From: Kitasatospora phosalacinea
Lineage (GTDB): Bacteria; Actinomycetota; Actinomycetes; Streptomycetales; Streptomycetaceae
Direction: 5' to 3'
DNA length: 11,128 nt
Assembly (NCBI RefSeq): GCF_000717185.1
Contig: NZ_JNYE01000157.1
Span: 1-11,128, forward strand
Shown here in pieces: positions 1 to 7,255 of this stretch (position 1 is its first letter; each line of letters begins with the position of its first letter). Under the pieces are notes generated by a model. It had not been told where the DNA came from, did no database searches, and saw only the letters and a list, made by a program, of their open reading frames with translations. A program made the position numbers and the translations under genes.

Positions 1-3000
1 GCCACCACCCTGGCCTCCGGCAGGAGCGTCAACGACAACACCTGGCACCACGCCGTCATCGCCGGCGACGACAACGGCCAGACCCTCTACCTCGACGGCG
101 CCCAAGCCGCCGCCTCCACCGTCAAGCGCACGGTCTACTACGACGGCGCCACCTACGCCTACGTCGGCGCGGGCACCGCCGACGGAAGCTGGCCCAACCA
201 CCCCACCAGCACCGACGGGCGCTTCAACGGCACCATCGCCGAAGTAGCCCACTACCCTACTGTGTTGGGCGCCGACGCGGTCACTGCCCACTACCAGGCC
301 ATGGGCAAGGCCGGCAGCCCGTCCAAGACCACCATCGCCACCGTCACCGAACCCAACGGCAACGGCATGTCCTGGCGCTGGGACACCGCCACCGGACGCC
401 TGGCCATGTCCACTGACGGAACCGTCGCCACCACCCGCTACACCTACGACACCCACGGCTTCCTCTACTCCGTCACCGACGCCAACGGGCACACCACCAC
501 CACCGGCCACGACGAGCGCGGCAACGCCGTCTCCACCACCACCTGCACCGACGCGGCCCACTGCCACACCGCCTACGCCAGCTACTCGCTGGACCCGGTC
601 AACCCGTTCAACCCGGCCAACGACCGGCAGTTGACCGGTAGCGACGCCCGAGCGAAGGACGCGAGCGACACCACCTACCGGACGTCGTACACGTACAACG
701 CACTCGGTGACCTCACCTCCACGACCGGACCGGCCACCCCCGACTTCCCGGGCGGCCGCACCGGAACCATCAGCTACACCACCGGCAGCGAGGCGGCCGT
801 CGGCTCCACCGGCACCCAGCCCGCGGCCCTGGTCGCGAGCAGCACCGACACCGGCGGCGCCACCACCGCCTACGCCTACGACAAGGCAGGCAACCTCACC
901 CGCAGCACCGCCCCCACCGGCCTGGTCACCACCTACACCTACGACAACCTCGGCCGCCGCACCACCGCCACCACCGCCTGCACCGACTGCGGCCCCGCCG
1001 CCGCCTTTACCACCACCGCCTACACCTGGGACGGCCTCGGCAACCCGCTCACCCAGACCGACCCCTCCACCACCGACGCTGTCACCGGCACCGCCCATAC
1101 CCGCAGGACTGCCACCGCCTACGATGCGGACGGCAACCCCACCACCCAGACCATCTCCGACGCCACCGGCGGCGACGCACCCCGCACCACCACCTGGACC
1201 TACAACAGCCACAACCAGCTCTACAAGACCACCGACCCGGCCGGCCGCACCATGGCCTACGGCTACGACCCCGCAGGTAACACCACCGGCGTCACCGACC
1301 CCACCGGCACCATCTGGTCCTACAGCTACGACGCCGACCACCGCCTGCTGCGCACCAGCATCTGGAACTACACCGGCAGCCCGAACGACCCCGTCCCGTC
1401 CCGCTTCCAGGTGCTGGAGTCCCGCGCCTACGATCCCGCCGGACGCCTGGCCACCGTCACCGACGCGATGGGCCGCACCACCCACACCTACTACAACGAC
1501 GACAACACCGTCGCCGAGACCGACCTCGACGGCTACCGCAACCCCGACGGCACCCAGCGCACGATCGTCCTGCAGCAGAACACCTACGACGCCGCAGCCC
1601 ACCTGACCCAGCAGACCACCGGCGGCGGCAAGACCACCACGACCGCCGTCTACGACGCGGCGGGCCGCACCACCTCCACCACTCTCGACCCCGGCGGTCT
1701 GAACCGCACCACCAGCTACACCTACGACGCCGGGAACCGCGCCCTCAGCACCGTGCTCAGCGGCGGCGGCGGGGAGACCCGCGAGAGCGACGCCACCTAC
1801 AACAAGGTCGGCCAGGTCCTCACCCAGACCGTCAAGAACAGCCCCGCTGACTCGATCGTCAAGAACACCTACGACCAGCGCGGCCTCCCGCTGACCACGA
1901 TCAGCCCGCTCGGCAACGTCGCGGGCGCCGACCCGGCCGCGTACACCACCACCTACACCCACGACGCACTCGGCCGACTCACCCTCACCACCGCCCCACC
2001 CGCCGACACCACCACCGCCGACCCAGCCACCGGCACCGCCACCGTCCTGCACGGAGCCCGGGCCATCTCCCGCACCGGCTACGGCATCTACGACGAACCG
2101 ACCTCCACCCAGGACGCAACGGGCAACATCACCACCCTCACCCACACCTGGGACCCGGTCACCGGACACCACGAGTCCATCGCCAACCCCTCCTACACCG
2201 CGCCCGGACAGAGCACCGCCGTCACGGCCGTCAGCCAGATCGACTACGACGGCCTTGACCGACCCAAGACCCTGCACGACGCCAAGAACCAACTGACCGG
2301 CAAGGTGTACGACCAACTCGGCAACCTCGTCGAAACCGACCTCCCGCAAATCCACGGCACCACCCCGAAGGCCTACGCGACCTTCGACCTCGCGGGCGAG
2401 CAACTCTCCATCACGGATCCGACCGGCGCCCGCACCGAAGCCACCTACGACGATCTCGGACGGCAGATCACCGCCACCGAACTCGTCCGCCGCACCACCA
2501 CGACCGACGCCTACACCAGCACCATCGGCTATGACGACGCGGGCAACACCACCTCCAGCACCACCCCGACCGGGGTCCGCAGCACTGCCGCCTTCAACGC
2601 GGCCGGCGAGCAGACCTCGGCCACCGACCCGCTCGGCAACACCACCACCAGTACCTACAACCTGGCCGGCCAACCCCTCAAGACCACCCAACCCGGCGAC
2701 CAGCCCGGTACCACCGGCCCCGCCACCACCTTCACCTACGACCGGGCCGGTCAACTCAAGACCACCGCCCGACTCTCGGCCACCGGCACCGTCCTGGCCA
2801 CCAGCACCGTCGGCTACGACGTCGCCGGCAACGCGCTCTCCGCCACCGACGCCGACGGCAACACCACCACCGCCGCCTTCGACGCCCTCGGCCAGGTCGT
2901 GCGCCACGTCGAACCGGTCACCACCACCAGCAGCATCACCACCTCCTTCGGCTACGACGCCGCCGGACACCGCACCGCCTACACCGACGGCAACGGCAAC

Positions 3001-5688
3001 ACCACCTACTACACCTTCAACACCCACGGCCTGCCCGAATCCACCATCGAACCCGCGACCTCCGCCTACCCGAACGCCGCGGACCGCACCTACACCACCA
3101 GCTACGACGTCCTCGACAAGCCCGCTACGAGCATCCAGCCCGGCAGCGTCACCCTCACCAACACCTACGACCCCCTCGGCCGCCTCAAGACCCAGACCGG
3201 CACCGGCGGCGAGGCCACCACCAACCCGACCCGCAGCTTCGGCTACGACCCGGCCGGACGCCTCACCTCACTGTCCACCCCCACCGGCACCCAGACCTAC
3301 GGCTACGACGACCGCAGCCTGCTCACCACCGCCAACGGCCCCCTCGGCCACGCCACCTACGCCTACGACGGCGACGGCAACCTCACCACCCGTGCCGACG
3401 AATCCGGCACCGCCACCTATACCTACGACGCCGCTGACCGCCTCAAGACCTTTGCAGAACCGCTCACCGGCACCACCCTCACCTACGGCTACAACACCCG
3501 CAGCCAGCTCTCCACCGTCAAGTACGGCACCGCCGACCAACGCACCTACAGCTACGACGACCTCGGCAACCTCACCGGCGACAACCTCACCACCGCCACC
3601 GGCACCGCCGTCTCCTCCCTCACCTACACCTACTTCCCCTCCGGCCGCCTCAAGACCAAGACCACCACCGGCCTCGCCGGAGCCGGAACCAACACCTACA
3701 CCTACGACCAGGCCGGCCGCCTCAGCACCTGGAACAACGGCACCACCCCCACCAGCTACGGCTACGACGCCAACGGCAACCTCACCGCCAACGGCCTCAA
3801 CACCGCCACCTACAACCAGCGCAACCAACTCACCGGCAACAGCCTCGGCACCACCTACACCTACACCCCCCGAGGCACCCGCTCCAGCGCCACCACCGGC
3901 GGAGCGACCACCACCGCCACCTACGACGCCTACGACAACCTCACAGCCCAACAGGGCCAGACCTACAGCTACGACGCCCTCGGCCGCCTCGCCCAGTCCG
4001 GTACCCACACCTTCACCTACACCGGCGCCGGCGGCACCCTCACCTCCGACGGCACCGAGACCTACTCCCGCGCCCCCGGCGGCAACCTCACCGCCATCGG
4101 TACCAGCGGCGCCTCCGCCCTCGCCTACACCGACCGCCACGGCGACCTGATCTCCACCTTCACCCCCAACGCCACCGCCCCCGGCGCCTCCACCTCCTAC
4201 GACCCCTGGGGCAAGCCCACCACCCGCACCGGCACCACCCCCAACCTCGGCTACCAAGGCGGCTGGACCGACACCACCACCGGCCAGGTCAGCACCTCCA
4301 GCCGCTGGTACGACCCCGCCACCTCCGGCTTCACCAGCCGCGACACCGTCCTCCTCGACCCGATGTCCTCGGCCCGCGCCAACCGCTACCAGTACGGCGA
4401 CGCCGACCCCCTCCAGAACACCGACCCCGACGGCCACTCCGCCGGCTGCGTCGGCGCCAGGAGCGTCACCACCGCGGTCGCCGCCGTGGCCGCCGCCGCA
4501 GCGGGCGCTGCCTCCGGTTGGGACAGCTACGAACTCGGCCCCGCGCCGAAGGGCAAGTACCGGTGGATCCCGCCCGCGATGCCCCAGTACACCTTCAGCT
4601 TCAGCTACGGCGCCATGAACATCTACGCCCTCCAACTCATGAGCTCCGGTGGCAGCGGATTCTCGTGGTCGAGTACCGCTCATGAAGTGAGCCACCCCAG
4701 TCCTCAGACGGTCCAGACGGTGCAGACGATTTCCGGGGGGGTAGCGATCCTTGGAGGAGCCGCTATGGCGGCTGGTGAAATCGCCTACCGCCTCAACCCG
4801 GTGACAGGGGCGCTCAACGCCTACTCAAGTTGCGATACCGCGGCACCGGTCATCAAGATCGACCGCACCAAGATCGCCCCCGGCGCTGCTATCGCGGGCG
4901 CGGTCGGCACCTACACCGCGGGCCCCACCTACGGCGTCGCCACCGCCTCCGCTGCGACCGCCACGGTCACTGCCACCGCCAACACCGCCGTCGACGCCGC
5001 GGCCTTCACTGCCGACGCCGCCCAGGAAGCGGCTGGCTTGATCTCTACTACTTTCCCAGCCATCGCCGGGGCTGGGGCCTGGAGCACAACCAGCCCAGAC
5101 CTAGGAGCAGTCACCGGCACTCTGCTCGAAAACCCGATCAACACGGCTGCCGGGCTGTCCAAAATACTAGACAGCCCCATTCATGCGGCGGCGAGCCTCG
5201 GAGTAGTGCTAGTTAGCCCAGCTGTTCAGCAAACTGGACAAATACTTGAAGCCAAGGATCACAGTGACGGGCGATTGGTTTCTCAGGGAACAGCGGCTAC
5301 TGCCACAGTTTCGGCACAAAAGCTGCTAGATGACGCAAAAGCCCTGCATGATACATATGGGATCGGTAGTCGAGCAGATAAAGGCACCACAGTCGCGACT
5401 GCCCAGTTGGGCGGGGAGCTAGTGTATGCTGTTGCAAACAACGGAACAAATTTGAAGCTTAAAAGCTTGGCGAAACTCCTGGGATATACACGAGTCTATG
5501 AGACTGACTTGACACCTCAGGTGCACTCGGATGCTGAACAGGTTCTCTTCAATGCCATTGAAGAGATGGAGTTTATAGGTGACGGGATTATTGCTTCCTC
5601 TCGTAAGGCATGCGGCCCGGAGCGCCAGGACTGCAGGGGGCGCGCATCTCAGTTTGATGGAGTCCAGCTGTGGGAGCGAACTAGATAG
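1..5688 (+). CDS. RHS/YD-repeat polymorphic toxin protein with LamG-like domain and deaminase-like C-terminal tip (5' end outside window)
   Basis: The frame is open from base 1, so the gene starts upstream; 1895 residues are visible. Residues 1-100 look like a LamG/concanavalin-like domain (NDNTWHHAVIAGDDNGQTLY, then LDG). Residues about 140-1400 hold some 50 YD repeats of the form xYxYDxxGxL, which in RHS proteins build a beta-shell that encloses the toxin. The RHS core spans about 1400-1480: GYQGGWTDTTTGQVS, RWYDPATSGFTSRDT, NRYQYGDADPLQNTDPDGHS. The 415 residues after the core are the variable region: an Ala-rich hydrophobic stretch (about 1487-1503), Ala/Thr-rich linkers, and a C-terminal domain (about 1772-1895) with HSDAEQ (His1842, Glu1846) and Cys1871/Cys1878. 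RHS proteins of this class are exported or surface toxins used against neighbouring cells. The signal peptide cannot be seen. The RHS assignment is very secure; the toxin activity is inferred. Confidence 0.96.
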   Translation, partial: ATTLASGRSVNDNTWHHAVIAGDDNGQTLYLDGAQAAASTVKRTVYYDGATYAYVGAGTADGSWPNHPTSTDGRFNGTIAEVAHYPTVLGADAVTAHYQAMGKAGSPSKTTIATVTEPNGNGMSWRWDTATGRLAMSTDGTVATTRYTYDTHGFLYSVTDANGHTTTTGHDERGNAVSTTTCTDAAHCHTAYASYSLDPVNPFNPANDRQLTGSDARAKDASDTTYRTSYTYNALGDLTSTTGPATPDFPGGRTGTISYTTGSEAAVGSTGTQPAALVASSTDTGGATTAYAYDKAGNLTRSTAPTGLVTTYTYDNLGRRTTATTACTDCGPAAAFTTTAYTWDGLGNPLTQTDPSTTDAVTGTAHTRRTATAYDADGNPTTQTISDATGGDAPRTTTWTYNSHNQLYKTTDPAGRTMAYGYDPAGNTTGVTDPTGTIWSYSYDADHRLLRTSIWNYTGSPNDPVPSRFQVLESRAYDPAGRLATVTDAMGRTTHTYYNDDNTVAETDLDGYRNPDGTQRTIVLQQNTYDAAAHLTQQTTGGGKTTTTAVYDAAGRTTSTTLDPGGLNRTTSYTYDAGNRALSTVLSGGGGETRESDATYNKVGQVLTQTVKNSPADSIVKNTYDQRGLPLTTISPLGNVAGADPAAYTTTYTHDALGRLTLTTAPPADTTTADPATGTATVLHGARAISRTGYGIYDEPTSTQDATGNITTLTHTWDPVTGHHESIANPSYTAPGQSTAVTAVSQIDYDGLDRPKTLHDAKNQLTGKVYDQLGNLVETDLPQIHGTTPKAYATFDLAGEQLSITDPTGARTEATYDDLGRQITATELVRRTTTTDAYTSTIGYDDAGNTTSSTTPTGVRSTAAFNAAGEQTSATDPLGNTTTSTYNLAGQPLKTTQPGDQPGTTGPATTFTYDRAGQLKTTARLSATGTVLATSTVGYDVAGNALSATDADGNTTTAAFDALGQVVRHVEPVTTTSSITTSFGYDAAGHRTAYTDGNGNTTYYTFNTHGLPESTIEPATSAYPNAADRTYTTSYDVLDKPATSIQPGSVTLTNTYDPLGRLKTQTGTGGEATTNPTRSFGYDPAGRLTSLSTPTGTQTYGYDDRSLLTTANGPLGHATYAYDGDGNLTTRADESGTATYTYDAADRLKTFAEPLTGTTLTYGYNTRSQLSTVKYGTADQRTYSYDDLGNLTGDNLTTATGTAVSSLTYTYFPSGRLKTKTTTGLAGAGTNTYTYDQAGRLSTWNNGTTPTSYGYDANGNLTANGLNTATYNQRNQLTGNSLGTTYTYTPRGTRSSATTGGATTTATYDAYDNLTAQQGQTYSYDALGRLAQSGTHTFTYTGAGGTLTSDGTETYSRAPGGNLTAIGTSGASALAYTDRHGDLISTFTPNATAPGASTSYDPWGKPTTRTGTTPNLGYQGGWTDTTTGQVSTSSRWYDPATSGFTSRDTVLLDPMSSARANRYQYGDADPLQNTDPDGHSAGCVGARSVTTAVAAVAAAAAGAASGWDSYELGPAPKGKYRWIPPAMPQYTFSFSYGAMNIYALQLMSSGGSGFSWSSTAHEVSHPSPQTVQTVQTISGGVAILGGAAMAAGEIAYRLNPVTGALNAYSSCDTAAPVIKIDRTKIAPGAAIAGAVGTYTAGPTYGVATASAATATVTATANTAVDAAAFTADAAQEAAGLISTTFPAIAGAGAWSTTSPDLGAVTGTLLENPINTAAGLSKILDSPIHAAASLGVVLVSPAVQQTGQILEAKDHSDGRLVSQGTAATATVSAQKLLDDAKALHDTYGIGSRADKGTTVATAQLGGELVYAVANNGTNLKLKSLAKLLGYTRVYETDLTPQVHSDAEQVLFNAIEEMEFIGDGIIASSRKACGPERQDCRGRASQFDGVQLWERTR
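430..4200 (+). repeat. YD-repeat array within the RHS gene (about 50 degenerate protein repeats)
   Basis: By eye I count about 50 units with a tyrosine/aromatic-Tyr-Asp (or Asn) core followed by xxGxL or xxGNxT, at 20-30 residue spacing. Examples are YTYDNLGRR, YGYDPAGNT, YSYDALGRL and YGYDANGNL. At DNA level this gives recurring runs such as tacacctacgac and ctcggcaacctcacc, most uniform between about 3240 and 4020. The unit length varies and there is no spacer/repeat alternation, so this is a coding repeat. The near-identical DNA units could recombine and make assembly of this stretch difficult. Confidence 0.9.
4198..4440 (+). other. RHS-repeat-associated core domain, boundary of the variable C-terminus
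   Basis: Translation from DPWGKP to DPDGHS matches the conserved RHS core, the last constant part of RHS proteins; everything downstream is strain-variable. The DPDGH end is the usual boundary before a toxin region in actinobacterial members. In Gram-negative RHS proteins a related DPxG motif is an autocleavage site; whether cleavage occurs here cannot be read from sequence. Confidence 0.88.
5314..5685 (+). other. C-terminal toxin tip of the RHS protein, deaminase-like with altered zinc-ligand spacing
   Basis: Residues about 1772-1895. The order of elements resembles bacterial toxin deaminases of the cytidine-deaminase-like fold: a beta hairpin with YAVANNG, an alpha helix (LKSLAKLLGY), a His/Glu motif at the start of a helix (HSDAEQVLFNAIEEM), a beta strand (DGIIASSR), then a cysteine pair (ACGPERQDCRG) and a last strand with VQLW. 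In characterised deaminases zinc is held by H/C in HxE and by PCxxC. Here the first motif reads HxxxE (or DAE) and the cysteines are Cx6C, so the match is by layout rather than exact motif. The codons are much less GC-rich than in the repeat region. Substrate (nucleic acid base or nucleotide) is unknown. An unrelated nuclease or ADP-ribosyl-type domain is not excluded. Confidence 0.5.
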
Positions 5689-5694
5689 GGAGGG
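5689..5694 (+). promoter_or_regulatory. Ribosome binding site of the putative immunity gene
   Basis: GGAGGG lies directly after the RHS stop codon (TAG 5686-5688) and 5 bases before the ATG at 5700. It fixes that start. The tight spacing shows that the two genes are co-transcribed, with the downstream protein independently and well translated. Confidence 0.8.
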
Positions 5695-5699
5695 TTTAG

Positions 5700-6200
5700 A
5701 TGGACCTGTGGGACAGAGAAGTGTCAAGTTTTGGGAATAAAGTTCAAGCGCTCGAAAGTCCTGTCCTGACTGGGCTGGCTCTAGGTGCAATTAGATCGGC
5801 ATTTTATTTGCTGGAATCGCAGAATGTTGAAATTTTTCCATCCAGCAGGAGGGGATTGATTGTCCGAGCCATCGAGAGTGGGGGGATTGTGGGGCGGGGT
5901 GGAGGAGGTGAAATAGAGCTTGCCGAGCGCTTTTTGGCCGATTATGACAGCTTGCCGGACGTTGCACTTGCTCCGCCGGTGGGGCCGTTCATGATGGGAC
6001 TCGTCAGGCTATTCGAAGAAGCCCCTTCCGGGCTGTCTCCGGATGGTCTAATGGAAATTCTATGGTCATGCCATGAGTCTATTCTAATGTCTAGAATTTC
6101 GGGACGATACTCTATTCACGATGAAGAGTTGGATTCCATCTGCAATGAGTCAATTAATAAGCAGAAGATCCTGCTCGAATCTGCTCTTGGGGGCGCCTAG
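5700..6200 (+). CDS. Putative immunity protein for the RHS toxin (166 aa, family not recognised)
   Basis: The ATG at 5700 follows the RHS stop by 11 bases and has a strong ribosome binding site. The 166-residue product has no signal peptide and no obvious membrane helix. It looks mostly alpha-helical and acidic toward the C-terminus (ELDSICNESINKQKILLES), with a glycine-rich loop around GGIVGRGGGGE. I do not recognise its family. The call rests on position: in RHS and other polymorphic toxin loci the gene directly after the toxin normally encodes the protein that binds and neutralises the toxin in the cytoplasm of the producer. Its codons are as AT-rich as the toxin tip, so the two probably moved together. 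It could in principle be an accessory protein. Confidence 0.72.
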   Translation: MDLWDREVSSFGNKVQALESPVLTGLALGAIRSAFYLLESQNVEIFPSSRRGLIVRAIESGGIVGRGGGGEIELAERFLADYDSLPDVALAPPVGPFMMGLVRLFEEAPSGLSPDGLMEILWSCHESILMSRISGRYSIHDEELDSICNESINKQKILLESALGGA

Positions 6201-6310
6201 TACGTCAGTGAGAGTTATCCGTTTCCTGCTCAGTGGCCCGATGGCGACGAGTATGCCGGGCTGCGCCTGGGGTGGGTGTGCAGTGCCTGGTGTATCTGAT
6301 GTTGTGGGCT
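6201..6310 (+). other. Short spacer with an in-frame open tail after the immunity stop
   Basis: No gene is assigned. In the same frame as the immunity gene, the stop TAG (6198-6200) is followed by 32 open codons to TGA at 6297-6299, reading for example YPFPAQWPDGDEYAGLRLGW. This has protein-like composition, so it may be the remains of another cassette gene, but there is no start or ribosome binding site. The junction with IS3 remnant DNA is near 6311. Confidence 0.3.
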
Positions 6311-6331
6311 TGATTCGCTTTGACGGACACC
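6311..6331 (+). repeat. Candidate left terminal inverted repeat of the IS3-family remnant
   Basis: The segment begins TGATTCGCTTTGACGGACACC, about 50 bases before the orfA start. IS3-family elements begin with TG and have their left end at such a distance. The partner end is missing, because the element is broken at 6497, so this cannot be confirmed within the window. Confidence 0.35.
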
Positions 6332-6339
6332 TCTGATCA

Positions 6340-6353
6340 GGGGCTTCGGCCCC
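6340..6353 (+). terminator. GC-rich hairpin with TTCG tetraloop upstream of the IS3 orfA remnant
   Basis: GGGGC-TTCG-GCCCC forms a 5-bp perfect stem closed by a stable UUCG tetraloop, with no T-run behind it. It sits between the immunity gene and the orfA start. It may end transcription coming from the toxin operon, or may belong to the IS leader and shield the transposase from read-through transcription. A role as terminator is inferred only. Confidence 0.4.
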
Positions 6354-6359
6354 GGAAGG

Positions 6360-6497
6360 ATGATGTCCATCACGGAGAGCATGGGGAAGAAGAAGTCGCG
6401 CCCTCGTTGCTCGTTCACACCGGAGTTCAAGGCGGCGATCGTCGAGCTGTGCCGACGCGGTGACCGGTCCGTCGGTCAGGTCGCGAAGGATTTCGAC
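6360..6497 (+). pseudogene. IS3-family transposase OrfA, N-terminal fragment
   Basis: The start ATGATG at 6360/6363 follows GGAAGG; an in-frame ATG at 6381 gives the more family-typical beginning MGKKKSRPR. Residues then read SFTPEFKAAIVELCRRGDRS and VGQVAKDFD, the first part of the helix-turn-helix of IS3-family OrfA, the small protein that binds the IS ends and forms the OrfAB transposase by frameshifting. Similarity stops after GAC at 6495-6497, where the next turn (normally ..LTETAV..) is replaced by unrelated DNA. The rest of orfA, orfB and the right end are absent. The frame stays open to 6620 by chance. Non-functional. Confidence 0.8.
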
Positions 6498-6879
6498 TCT
6501 CCAAGTCGGCCGCCGTTGCGGAGGTCTCCTCCATGGGAAGCGCGGTCAGGACCTTCTCGCCGAAGAATGAGTCGACTTCCACCAGTTGGACGGTGTCGAG
6601 CCGGCTGTCGAACCGTTTGAGGGCCTTGAGTTGGGCCTTGGAAATCAGCCCCAGCGCGTCGCTCCACGCCACCGCGAACGGCATGGTTGCCCGGATGAGG
6701 CGCCGGACCGCGAGGCCCACTGCGGCGCCGTCATGCTTCGCCGCGGCCAGCATCGCGCGGTACCGGGCGGCGCCCAGCAACCGCCGCACGAACATGCTGT
6801 ACATGCCGCTCGTGGACCTGCGGTGGACCTCCGCGAGGAACTCCTCCAGGTTCTCCTCGACGACGTACCGTCCCAAGAA
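6498..6879 (-). pseudogene. 3' fragment of an unrecognised gene, cut by IS5 insertion upstream and IS3 remnant downstream
   Basis: On the minus strand the frame reads LGRYVVEENLEEFLAEVHRR from 6876, then a basic helical region (MYSMFVRRLLGAARYRAMLA) and an end at ATAADLES, where it runs into inverted IS3 orfA at about 6498. A TTG at 6876 could act as start, but it has no ribosome binding site and sits at the IS edge. The codons have normal GC-rich third positions, so this was a real gene. The frame matches that of the fragment at 8117-8350 if the intervening IS and a 6-bp flanking repeat are removed. No family recognised. Confidence 0.6.
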
Positions 6880-6896
6880 CTCGTAACACGATCTTG
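6880..6896 (+). repeat. Left terminal inverted repeat of the IS5-family element
   Basis: CTCGTAACACGATCTTG is the exact reverse complement of 8100-8116. It lies on the passenger-gene side, about 325 bases beyond the transposase stop. Confidence 0.88.
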
Positions 6897-6940
6897 CAGT
6901 TGTGCCGAGCGGCCCCGTTTTCGCACGCTTGGTCGACCGG

Positions 6941-6946
6941 GATACT
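6941..6946 (+). promoter_or_regulatory. Possible -10 element for leaderless transcription of the IS passenger gene
   Basis: GATACT fits the actinobacterial -10 pattern (xAnnnT) and lies six bases before the ATG at 6953, so that transcription would begin at the start codon itself. No convincing -35 box or ribosome binding site is present. This arrangement is common for leaderless genes in actinobacteria, but evidence here is only the spacing. Confidence 0.35.
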
Positions 6947-6952
6947 TGGGCG

Positions 6953-7255
6953 ATGGACAGCTATGAGGGGCCAGCGAGGTTGGAGTGGTGGGCCAATGGG
7001 TCGACGTGCCTGGGCGAGTTCGACGTGCAGGTATCGATCCGTCCCGCCGACGACAACTGGGTCTGTGACGCGCTACTCGGCCCTGAACTCCTGTCGGATG
7101 ATCGTCGCGAGGTCTTCGACCGCTTGATGGATCTCGATCCGGTCTTCACACTGCGCTTCCATGAGGGCAGCGAGATCCTGGTCAATGTCGTGAAAGCCAG
7201 AGACGGCGAACGTCTGGCGGTCACGGTCTGTGAGTCGGCTGAGCAGGCCGCCTGA
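6953..7255 (+). CDS. Small passenger protein inside the IS5 element (100 aa, unknown function)
   Basis: The ATG at 6953 begins MDSYEGPARLEWWANG, followed by GEFDVQVSIRPADDNW and a region VFTLRFHEGSEILVNVV near the end. The alternation of hydrophobic and polar residues suggests a small beta-rich soluble domain. An upstream GTG at 6902 would give 117 residues but starts at the IS end. Codon third positions are typical for the host, and the acidic composition is that of a real protein. It is convergent with the transposase, and its last 35 bases overlap the transposase 3' end. I do not recognise the family; similar small proteins occur as hypothetical or immunity-like proteins in streptomycetes, which is only an impression. 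The unusual feature is that it lies between the terminal repeats of the IS. Confidence 0.62.
   Translation: MDSYEGPARLEWWANGSTCLGEFDVQVSIRPADDNWVCDALLGPELLSDDRREVFDRLMDLDPVFTLRFHEGSEILVNVVKARDGERLAVTVCESAEQAA

Noticed and set aside
2531..4150. 539-codon plus-strand frame of Pro/Thr/Ser/Ala
   Set aside because: Shifted reading of the repeat ACC/TAC/GAC/GGC codons; composition is an artefact, as is the similar frame at 707-1606.
430..4200. Possible CRISPR or tandem DNA repeat array
   Set aside because: The repeats are coding, variable in length, share only the YD core and lack regular spacers.
3268..4695. 475-codon open frame on the minus strand opposite the RHS gene
   Set aside because: Its translation is almost all Gly/Ala/Val, a shadow of the GC-rich YD-repeat codons; there is no ribosome binding site and no domain.
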